Positions 1 to 6,098 of a stretch of DNA of 7,413 nt are shown here, in pieces (positions within the stretch are counted from its first letter, which is position 1; every line of letters starts with the position of its first letter). The stretch is from Flavobacteriaceae bacterium UBA3078 (GTDB lineage: Bacteria; Bacteroidota; Bacteroidia; Flavobacteriales; Flavobacteriaceae): NCBI GenBank assembly GCA_002366675.1, contig DFBO01000257.1, forward strand, positions 1 to 7,413, in the 5' to 3' direction. The notes under the pieces were generated by a model. It was not told where the DNA came from. It was given only the letters and a program-made list of their open reading frames with translations, and made no database searches. A program made the position numbers and the translations under genes.

Positions 1-34
1 CAACCTATTTTAGGACAAGACAATCCAGCCGCAC

Positions 35-96
35 AAACAGCACATTTGGTTTTGCCGACACATAAGCCAACGCTGAAAAAACCAAAAGAGCTGTTT
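35..96. repeat. Long imperfect palindrome (19-bp arms)
   Basis: The arms at 35-53 and 78-96 are inverted copies of each other. They match at 17 of 19 positions and are separated by a 24-base spacer (54-77). The core TTTGGTTTT / AAAACCAAA is perfect (45-53 and 78-86), and the outer AAACAGC / GCTGTTT is also perfect. Six T residues (94-99) overlap the end of the right arm, so a bidirectional terminator is one reading. A recombination or cassette-boundary hairpin is the other, because the spacer contains the 12-bp motif repeated beyond the last gene. I see no RYYYAAC/GTTRRRY pair, so it is not a classical integron attC site. Confidence 0.65.
67..78 (+). repeat. Flanking direct repeat, left copy
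   Basis: CCAACGCTGAAA here is identical to 7079-7090, immediately after the stop codon of the last gene. Allowing one inserted base, the similarity extends leftward: ATAAG-CCAACGC here against ATAA-CCAACGC there. The core GCCAACGCT (66-74) also recurs at 7153-7161, and a one-mismatch version, GCCAACACT, lies at 100-108. The copies lie in G+C-richer DNA on both sides of the six-gene block. Confidence 0.7.
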
Positions 97-129
97 TTTG
101 CCAACACTCGACTGAATAGACTAAATTAA
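97..129 (+). promoter_or_regulatory. Weak candidate promoter for the Jet operon
   Basis: TTTG (97-100), a 21-base gap and TAAATTAA (122-129) give a partial match to the Bacteroidota promoter (TTTG, about 19-21 nt, TAnnTTTG). The -33 box is exact, but the -7 box lacks the final TG. The -7-like box ends 6 bases before the ATG at 136. At the much better promoter of the downstream toxin-antitoxin pair the equivalent distance is 7 bases. If real, transcription would begin almost at the start codon. The partial -7 match makes this tentative. Confidence 0.25.
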
Positions 130-135
130 AATTGA

Positions 136-2796
136 ATGCTTAAACGATTAATAATATTAAACTCTGACATCTACTCAAAAGCGGATATAGAACTTGACAA
201 TTGTAATTCTCTTCAAATTGTAGGACCAAACAACATCGGAAAAAGTACGCTGATTTATGCTCTTAACTTTCTGTTTATAATTGATGGAAGGGAAATGACA
301 TTTAGTGGAAATCGAACAGGAGACAAAACTACCTTCAATCATTACTTTCCTTCAATAAATTCTAGTTTTATTGTCTTTGAGATTTTCAAAAATCGCTACT
401 ACTCTATTTTGGTAAAGAAAAATGCCGAAGGCAATTTAGATTACTATAAAATTGATAGCGAATACAAAGAGGGGCTTTATTTTATGGAAACTGCTAATGG
501 TCAAAAAATTAGAAAATTTGACTCATTGCTATCTGAATTTGCTACAAATGGAATAGAACATAGCAAATTCACTAATCGTAGAGACGTTTTTAATTTTGTA
601 TATCAAAAAGGAAAAAGAAACAACGGAGTTGTTTGGCTAAATCAAAGCGTAAATCAAGATGGACGTGGTATTAGCAATAATTTTTCTAAAATCTACAAAT
701 ACCTAATAAACTCAAAATTAATCAACAACGATTCACTTAAAGAATCTTTAATTATAGCAGATAACAAAGAAAATGAGCGTGTTTCTTTTTCAAAGAAAAA
801 TCAAAAAGACATTCAAACTTTATTAAAACACAATCGAGACATAAAAGTTGTCAAGAGCATTCAACGAAGCTTTTCTGATTTCAAGGAATTAGTAAATCAA
901 TATAAAGGAAAAAGTGCAATTCTTTCTGAGTTAATTTTTGTGTTTAACCAACAGTATTCCTCTTTATACTCTGAGCTTGGCACTTCCGTTTCTAAAATGA
1001 AAACAGAAAGAGCCGAAAAAAGAACTCACCTAAATGAAACACTTAATCCAAAAGAAAAAGAATTAAATCAACTTATTGGAAAAATCACCAATCAAATTGA
1101 GCAAAAACAAAAAGAATTAGATTCAAAAGAGAAATTAGTATTTGAGATTAAAGCTTTTGAAGATTTACAATTTCTAGAGCAATCTTTTCAAAACTTAGAC
1201 AAAGACAGAAAAAACATTGAAAGTCAAATTACTCTAATAGAAAACCAAAAACTTAGTAGCAAAGAAATTGAAAGTAATATCCAAAAAGCTGAATCTAAAA
1301 TTTTAAGAATTGAAAATCAAGTTGATAGCTATTCAAACCAATTAATTCATCAAATTTCAGATAACCAAGAAAATAAAGAATTACTAAATAGAATCCTTTC
1401 AATAGATATAACAAGTTTATCTTCCGACAATATTTCAGCAAAAGTCAAGCAAACAGAAAACTTGATGAAGCTATTTGATGGTGCTATTGAGTTACCAAAT
1501 AATTTTAAAGGAAAACCAATAGAATCTATTGAAGAATTAAAAAAACAAATAAAGCAACTAGAGAAAGAAAAAGAAATAAATGACAAGCTATTACCTATAG
1601 CCAAAGATTTAGAAAAACACAGAAAAGATTTAGCGGATATAAACATTAAAATTAAAACTTTAACTGAAAAAATTCATAAACTGAAACAACTTCCAACTCT
1701 TGAAAAAGAGCTTGAAGCTCTTAAAGTGGAATTTGAGAATCTAATTAAACAAAAAGAACAATCAACTAAAGACGTTAAGTTAATTGAAGAAGAAATAAGG
1801 AAACTTAACGAGACTATTGAACAAGCGAGTAAAGAGATATTTAAAAAAGAAAAAAGAATTGAAGAAATCCAAACTTGGAAAGTAGAACTTGAGCAACTTG
1901 GAATTAAACCTATTGAATATCAATCAACAGATTCGCTTGACAATATTTACAAAAACCTCAAAAGAAACTTTGAAGAAAGAAGAGAAATCAAACTCAAAAA
2001 GGATAGTTTATTTGAACGCTTAAAACTAAAAACAGAAACGTCTTTCGCTAGCGAAACTGATTTTATTAAACACGTTGATTCTGAATTAGTAACATTAGAA
2101 GACAAACAAAAGGCAATTGATGGTTTGCTTAAAAATATATCAACCCAATTTGCAAATCCTTGTCGTACAATTTATTCAAGATTTGAAGAATTTAACTCAT
2201 TCATTACTAATCAATTCAATTCGAAAATTAAGAAAATAAAAATTTCAGATATTGATACTTTAAAAATTGAAATTGTAGAAAACGAGAAACTCATAAAAGA
2301 CTTAAATAAAATTATTCAAATTAGAGATTTAACGTCAGAGTTAATTTTCAATGACCAATCAGAAAATCTAAACACTCTCAACAAATACCTTGACAATCAA
2401 ACCACAATCACTTTTAATGATTTATTTGATATCAAACTTCATCTACATAAAAAAGGACAACACAAAGTTGTTGACCTAAAAAATCAAATTGAATCTGATG
2501 GAACAGATAAAATGATTCGATTGGTTCTAATTATGTCTATTATTAACCAAATAGTTGTAAAAGATGACGAGAACAAAATTGTGTTATTTGTTGATGAAAT
2601 AGGAACAATTGACGAAGCAAACAGAATTGAAATTTTGAACTTCTGCAAAGAACATAATTTTATACCAATTTCAGCTGCACCACTTCATCCTTATGATGGT
2701 TTTGATAAATACTATCTAGTTAGAAGAAACAAAGGTAAAATCGTAGTTAGTGAAAAGAATGGAAATGTCATATTAAGAAAACCGATTGAAGCGTAA
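136..2796 (+). CDS. jetC: Wadjet JetC-like (MukB/MksB-type) SMC ATPase
   Basis: Probable motor subunit of a Wadjet-type SMC complex, binding ATP and extruding DNA loops in the cytoplasm. Visible parts: an N-terminal ATPase half with Walker A GPNNIGKST at residues 30-38; a long charged K/E/Q-rich coiled coil from about 255 to 755; and a C-terminal half with an ABC-signature-like segment ESDGTDK (786-792), Walker B VLFVDE (816-821, D820 and E821) and a following SAAPLHP segment (846-852) in the H-loop position. A break in the coiled coil near 415-465 could be the hinge, but the arms would then be unequal, so I leave the hinge unassigned. At 886 aa it is short against E. coli MukB (about 1,490 aa) and typical JetC (about 1,100 aa). 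The ATG is the first in frame and places Walker A as expected. The stop overlaps the next ATG (TAATG). RecN or Lamassu-type SMC ATPases are alternatives, but the MukE-like, kleisin-like and Toprim partners argue for Wadjet. Confidence 0.85.
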   Translation: MLKRLIILNSDIYSKADIELDNCNSLQIVGPNNIGKSTLIYALNFLFIIDGREMTFSGNRTGDKTTFNHYFPSINSSFIVFEIFKNRYYSILVKKNAEGNLDYYKIDSEYKEGLYFMETANGQKIRKFDSLLSEFATNGIEHSKFTNRRDVFNFVYQKGKRNNGVVWLNQSVNQDGRGISNNFSKIYKYLINSKLINNDSLKESLIIADNKENERVSFSKKNQKDIQTLLKHNRDIKVVKSIQRSFSDFKELVNQYKGKSAILSELIFVFNQQYSSLYSELGTSVSKMKTERAEKRTHLNETLNPKEKELNQLIGKITNQIEQKQKELDSKEKLVFEIKAFEDLQFLEQSFQNLDKDRKNIESQITLIENQKLSSKEIESNIQKAESKILRIENQVDSYSNQLIHQISDNQENKELLNRILSIDITSLSSDNISAKVKQTENLMKLFDGAIELPNNFKGKPIESIEELKKQIKQLEKEKEINDKLLPIAKDLEKHRKDLADINIKIKTLTEKIHKLKQLPTLEKELEALKVEFENLIKQKEQSTKDVKLIEEEIRKLNETIEQASKEIFKKEKRIEEIQTWKVELEQLGIKPIEYQSTDSLDNIYKNLKRNFEERREIKLKKDSLFERLKLKTETSFASETDFIKHVDSELVTLEDKQKAIDGLLKNISTQFANPCRTIYSRFEEFNSFITNQFNSKIKKIKISDIDTLKIEIVENEKLIKDLNKIIQIRDLTSELIFNDQSENLNTLNKYLDNQTTITFNDLFDIKLHLHKKGQHKVVDLKNQIESDGTDKMIRLVLIMSIINQIVVKDDENKIVLFVDEIGTIDEANRIEILNFCKEHNFIPISAAPLHPYDGFDKYYLVRRNKGKIVVSEKNGNVILRKPIEA

Positions 2797-3590
2797 TGAA
2801 AGAAGTTGACTTCAAAACATATAAACTATTATTTGAAAGCAAATCGGTTTCAAAATCAGCAATTCCTAAAAGCGTTATAAAATCCGATATTTTTCAAAAC
2901 TTGCTTCGTGCAGAAATTTTAGAATCATTAAAACTTGGCAGAGGTTTCAAAATTAAAGTTTGTAAAGAAAATGAATTTGAAAAATTTTTTAAAACATCTT
3001 TTCCAGAACAAAACGTTAGTAAAAGCAAATCAGGGAATATTAAAAAATATAGAAACTCAAAAGCAACAAAAATTGACAATAACCCAATATTCTTGTTAAG
3101 AGGTTTTAATTCAATTCAGATAAATAATCAACTTGTAGATATTAAAAAACAGACTCTTGATTTTGGTTTGTTTTCTGTAATTCCTAATTCAATTATTACT
3201 GATAACATCTGTTTTGTAGAAAATTTAGAAACTTTTTTAAATGCAGAAAAATTACTAGGAAACAATTATCTTTTTGTACACAAATATGGTAGAATAGGAA
3301 AAGAATCGATTTCAATGATAAGGGCAAAGGAAGTTTTAGTTTTTGTTGACTATGACTTTAATGGACTTGATGAATATTTACGAATAAAAGAAGTTTTTAA
3401 CAATGCTCAATTGTATATACCAACCAATTACAACGAACTTTTCGACAAACATTCAGCATCATTAAAAGAAAACAAGGCTAAAATGAGCAATCCTGTAAAA
3501 AATTCAAAAGATTCAATAGTTGTGCAAATTAGAGAACAAGTTGCTCGTACAAATAGATTTTTAGAACAAGAAATACTAATCAATGTTTAA
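2796..3590 (+). CDS. jetD: Compact JetD-like Toprim nuclease subunit
   Basis: Probable DNA-cleaving subunit that acts on circular DNA once the SMC complex has recognised it. The C-terminal half shows a Toprim pattern: FVENLETFL with E142, then a hydrophobic strand and VDYDFNGLDE with D185 and D187 (DxD) and G190. The last residues contain LEQE (256-259), which resembles the conserved C-terminal EQE motif of JetD/DUF2220 proteins. These acidic residues would hold the catalytic metal ions. The N-terminal 130 or so residues are basic (many K/S, including a lysine-rich stretch near 70-95), fit for DNA contact, but I cannot place them in a family. At 264 aa it is much shorter than usual JetD (about 380-400 aa), so the N-terminal arm domain appears reduced or missing. 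The start is fixed by the TAATG junction with the SMC gene; the 3' end overlaps the next gene by 8 bases. Confidence 0.75.
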   Translation: MKEVDFKTYKLLFESKSVSKSAIPKSVIKSDIFQNLLRAEILESLKLGRGFKIKVCKENEFEKFFKTSFPEQNVSKSKSGNIKKYRNSKATKIDNNPIFLLRGFNSIQINNQLVDIKKQTLDFGLFSVIPNSIITDNICFVENLETFLNAEKLLGNNYLFVHKYGRIGKESISMIRAKEVLVFVDYDFNGLDEYLRIKEVFNNAQLYIPTNYNELFDKHSASLKENKAKMSNPVKNSKDSIVVQIREQVARTNRFLEQEILINV

Positions 3591-4794
3591 GTCAGAACCA
3601 AAATCCATATTGCAATTTTTGGCAACTCATTTTGACTTGCTAAGGCAACTCTTTGACATACAAGTTAAGAATGAAATTATCTTAAAAAGTCAAGTTTCTG
3701 AAGCACTTAACGAATTTGGAAGTGATATTGAGAATCAGCTTTTTGAACACAAATTACTTGTTGAACAAAATGACGATTATGTAATTAATGAACCTTATTT
3801 CGTTTTATTTGAGTTTGTTCTTCAACAATTCAAACCGTTACTTCCAGAAGAGATTGAAAAATTTGGTCAATCTATCAGAACTTTGTTTTTAAATATAAAA
3901 GAAGGCATCAACCAGGATAAAAACATTTTGTTGGATAGAATTGAAGCTTTGGCAAACGAGATTAAGAAATTTTCAAATGCAGTTACAAATAATACAATAA
4001 GTCTTTTAAATGAATCTAGAGAACTAAAAGCAAATACTCGAAAAATTGAATATCAAGAGAAAGTACAAAAAGCTAGGTATTTAATTGATTATTATATTAT
4101 TCCACTAAACACAATTTTAGATACAAATCATTCTCAATCAATTTATAATGAACTACTAAATATTTCTCAATTTTCAAATAACAAACGTTTTGATTATTCA
4201 GACGAAAGCATAAGAAGACAGTTCGAAAAACTGTATAATCTGTTAAGGCAAGTAGTAAAAGATATTAGCAAACAGTCTTCTATCTTAAGCAATGAACTTT
4301 TACCTCTTATAGATAGAATTAGGACAGAAAGTGAATCTCTACAAGGTTTTCACTTGTACTTAACAAATGGAAATTGCTATAAAGGGATTAAACCACCAGA
4401 GCTTTTCAATACAACAAGAGATAATCTTTATAATCCGTTTATTTACGAAAACACAAAAGAGTATTTTGACCAATTTAAAAATGAGGAAGATGTCTTTATT
4501 GAAGAGGAAGCTGATATTGCAGAGCAATGGATTTTCAATAAAAGTGAGTACAAATCTCAGTTAAACTCAAAACTTCCCGTTGACGACTTTTTTACTTGGT
4601 GCAAAACATCACTTGAAAACGAAAACAAAAACTTTGATTTTGACAACTACTTTATGGTTACCAGTTTAATCTTTGGAGAACACTATGATGTACAGCAGGA
4701 CAAAGAGAATCGAAATATTTCTTTTAAAACAGAACAAGGAGAGCTAATAATGCCAAAACTAAAAATCACTAAAAAAGAAAATGTATCCGAATAA
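3583..4794 (+). CDS. jetA: JetA/MksF/MukF-like kleisin subunit
   Basis: Probable kleisin that bridges the SMC heads and carries the MukE-like subunit. Assignment rests on architecture and neighbours more than on motifs. Residues 1 to about 85 look like a winged helix (helical run from ILQFLATHFDLL, ending in a wing-like DDYVINEPYFVLFEF). Residues about 90-270 are almost wholly helical and charged. An acidic patch NEEDVFIEEEAD (300-311) precedes a C-terminal region (about 334-403) beginning DDFFTW, with a predicted small winged-helix shape, as expected for the part that binds the SMC head. Acidic linkers of this kind occur in MukF between the middle and C-terminal domains. Length (403 aa) is near that of MukF and JetA (about 440-480). 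The gene overlaps its neighbours by 8 and 14 bases, so translation is probably coupled. A different helical partner of the SMC cannot be excluded from sequence alone. Confidence 0.7.
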   Translation: MFKSEPKSILQFLATHFDLLRQLFDIQVKNEIILKSQVSEALNEFGSDIENQLFEHKLLVEQNDDYVINEPYFVLFEFVLQQFKPLLPEEIEKFGQSIRTLFLNIKEGINQDKNILLDRIEALANEIKKFSNAVTNNTISLLNESRELKANTRKIEYQEKVQKARYLIDYYIIPLNTILDTNHSQSIYNELLNISQFSNNKRFDYSDESIRRQFEKLYNLLRQVVKDISKQSSILSNELLPLIDRIRTESESLQGFHLYLTNGNCYKGIKPPELFNTTRDNLYNPFIYENTKEYFDQFKNEEDVFIEEEADIAEQWIFNKSEYKSQLNSKLPVDDFFTWCKTSLENENKNFDFDNYFMVTSLIFGEHYDVQQDKENRNISFKTEQGELIMPKLKITKKENVSE

Positions 4795-5302
4795 ACACAA
4801 ACAAATAGTTACATCTTTAATGGATGGAAGATTTATAACCATTGACGAATCGTACTTTGATATCATAAAGGAGAATCAAAATTTTTATGCTGAGTTTTTT
4901 GATAAATCATTTGGTTTTGAATTAAAGAACACACAAGAGTTTTATTATCTGATTTCAGAAGAAACAAATGAAAACACTTCTCGTGATATAAGCATATTTT
5001 TCTCAATCTTCTGCTACGAACTAGACAAAGACGGAAAGAATTTTATGGATGAATTAGGGTTTTCGGACTTTCACATTGACGAAATTGTCGATTACATAAA
5101 AAACAGCTCTTGGACTGATATTGTGAAATCAAATAAGCAATTAAATAATGCAGATAGTATCAAAAGGTTAGTTGGTTCTACAATGGTAAAAAGGAACATA
5201 GCTATTAAACATTCAGATGACAACTATTCATTTACAAAAGCATATAAATTATTTATTGACTTTGCACGTGAATTGATAAAATCTGAACCGAATCAAATTT
5301 AG
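4781..5302 (+). CDS. jetB: JetB/MksE/MukE-like winged-helix subunit
   Basis: Probable KITE-type subunit that dimerises on the kleisin and contacts DNA. The N-terminal region shows the MukE/MksE pattern: LMDGRFI (13-19), a helix, FYAEFF (35-40), FGFEL (44-48), then FYYLISEE. A helical segment with the acidic run ELDKDGKNFMDELGF follows. The C-terminal part (about 125-170: SIKRLVGSTMVKRNIAIKHSD, then a basic helix) looks like the second winged helix with its wing. Length (173 aa) is a little short of typical MukE/MksE (about 200-230). The ATG lies 14 bases inside the kleisin gene and gives tight coupling; an A-rich stretch before it (AAAAAAGAAA) replaces a Shine-Dalgarno site, as is usual in Bacteroidota. 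It is the last gene of the operon: the next gene has its own promoter 34-63 bases after this stop codon. Confidence 0.8.
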   Translation: MYPNKHKQIVTSLMDGRFITIDESYFDIIKENQNFYAEFFDKSFGFELKNTQEFYYLISEETNENTSRDISIFFSIFCYELDKDGKNFMDELGFSDFHIDEIVDYIKNSSWTDIVKSNKQLNNADSIKRLVGSTMVKRNIAIKHSDDNYSFTKAYKLFIDFARELIKSEPNQI

Positions 5303-5311
5303 CAAACTAAA

Positions 5312-5341
5312 TGTCAAGTATTATGTTTCGTTTACTTGACA
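5312..5341. promoter_or_regulatory. Inverted-repeat operator for the AbiE pair
   Basis: TGTCAAGTA (5312-5320) and its exact reverse complement TACTTGACA (5333-5341) are separated by 12 bases. The half-site centres are 21 bases apart, about two helical turns, as for a dimeric or cooperative winged-helix repressor. The right half-site covers the -33 TTG (5336-5338) of the promoter below, so bound protein would block RNA polymerase. AbiEi antitoxins are known to repress their own promoters by binding inverted repeats, and the antitoxin is the first gene downstream. A terminator for the preceding operon is less likely, since no T run follows the stem. Confidence 0.6.
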
Positions 5342-5365
5342 AATAACTAAAATATTGTACATTTG
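5336..5365 (+). promoter_or_regulatory. Bacteroidota-type promoter for the AbiE pair
   Basis: TTG (5336-5338), a 19-base gap and TACATTTG (5358-5365) match the Bacteroidota primary-sigma consensus (TTTG or TTG, about 19-21 nt, TAnnTTTG); the -7 box is perfect. The -7 box ends 7 bases before the ATG at 5373, so the transcript should start at or very near the start codon and be leaderless or nearly so. This separates the toxin-antitoxin pair transcriptionally from the Jet operon. Confidence 0.7.
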
Positions 5366-5372
5366 TCTTCCA

Positions 5373-6098
5373 ATGAAGATAGCTCAAAAAATAGAAAAGC
5401 AAATTAACAAGTTAAAAGAAGGTACCACTTTCAAGTACCAACAACTTTCTATTGAATCAAACGAATATAGTGCAGCTACAAAAGCAATTGAACGTTTAAT
5501 TGAGAAAGGAATCATCAAAAGAGTTTCTACAGGTGTATTCTACAAACCTAAACAAACCATTTTTGGAGAGTTAAAACCTAATGAAGAAGAGCTGTTGAAA
5601 CCCTATTTGTTCCAAAACAAGAAAAGAATTGCTTACATCACAGGAATTTCTTTATACAACAGAATGGGTTTAACAACTCAAGTACCAAGAAATATAAAAA
5701 TTGCAAGTAGAGATAAACGAATAACAGTATCAGTTGGGAATATAAAAGGTAATCCAGTAAAAAGTTATGTAGATGTAACGAATAAAAATTACACTCTGTT
5801 AGAAATTTTGGATGCTCTCAAAGATTTTAAAAAAATACCCGATTTAGATAAGAATTCAGGAATAAAAATTATTTCGAACCGACTAAAAAATTTAAACTCA
5901 AAAGAGATAAAACAACTCATTGAATGTGCTTTATCATATCCACCTAGAGTGAGGGCTTTTTTGGGTTCTTTGTTGGAAACAATAAATTTTTCCATTGAAT
6001 TAAAAACATTAAAAAAGAGTCTAAATCCGCTTTCTGAATATAATTACGGAATTGATAAAAAAACACTGCCAACAATAACCAATTGGAATATTAAATGA
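5373..6098 (+). CDS. abiEi: AbiEi-type antitoxin, DUF6088 family
   Basis: Probable antitoxin and autorepressor of a type IV AbiE toxin-antitoxin system, 241 aa. The N-terminal part is a winged helix: helices from KIAQKIEKQI onward, a recognition-helix region SAATKAIERLIEKG and a wing IKRVSTGVFYKP. The segment YITGISLYNRMGLTTQVP is the hallmark of this antitoxin family, and the remaining 140 or so residues form the C-terminal domain linked to toxin neutralisation. I chose the ATG at 5373 over the TTG at 5355: the TTG lies inside the spacer before the -7 box, so a transcript from that promoter could not include it. The stop overlaps the toxin start (ATGA), a typical coupled antitoxin-toxin order. 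A perfect inverted repeat over the promoter fits autoregulation. Known AbiE antitoxins act without binding the toxin stably; whether that holds here cannot be seen. Confidence 0.85.
   Translation: MKIAQKIEKQINKLKEGTTFKYQQLSIESNEYSAATKAIERLIEKGIIKRVSTGVFYKPKQTIFGELKPNEEELLKPYLFQNKKRIAYITGISLYNRMGLTTQVPRNIKIASRDKRITVSVGNIKGNPVKSYVDVTNKNYTLLEILDALKDFKKIPDLDKNSGIKIISNRLKNLNSKEIKQLIECALSYPPRVRAFLGSLLETINFSIELKTLKKSLNPLSEYNYGIDKKTLPTITNWNIK

Larger units (their letters stand above)
1..135. other. Left flank, no supported gene
   Basis: This stretch precedes the first gene. It is about 42% G+C (51 of 120 bases at 1-120), against roughly 28-30% in sampled coding lines. It holds a long imperfect palindrome (35-96), a 12-bp motif repeated at the other end of the gene block (67-78) and a related motif at 100-108. 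Frame 1 is open from the window edge to a TAA at 127-129 (42 codons). It has no visible start and reads straight through the palindrome, so I do not call it a gene, although the tail of an upstream gene cannot be excluded. No clear rho-independent terminator is present, unless the palindrome itself ends upstream transcription; it is followed by a short T run at 94-99. Confidence 0.5.

Noticed and set aside
35..96. Classical integron attC site
   Set aside because: No RYYYAAC ... GTTRRRY core pair was found around the palindrome, and no integrase gene is in the window.
1..129. Open frame from the window edge to a TAA at 127-129 (42 codons), possibly the end of an upstream gene
   Set aside because: It runs through the palindrome and the repeated motif, has no visible start, and its translation shows no recognisable domain. 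Chance openness in G+C-richer non-coding DNA is more likely.
1350..1646. Minus-strand open frame of 98 codons inside the SMC gene
   Set aside because: Low-complexity S/F/I-rich product is the antisense of a K/E-rich coiled coil, a typical shadow frame.
4367..4564. Alternative + frame of 65 codons inside the kleisin-like gene
   Set aside because: Entirely within a supported coding region in another frame, with no recognisable product.
5312..5341. Inverted repeat as a rho-independent terminator of the Jet operon
   Set aside because: The stem is followed by AATAACTAAAA, not a T run, and the right arm overlaps the -33 box. An operator fits better.
5355..5372. TTG start giving six extra residues to the antitoxin
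   Set aside because: The TTG lies upstream of and next to the -7 box of the best promoter, so it would not be in the transcript; the ATG at 5373 begins the conserved N-terminus.
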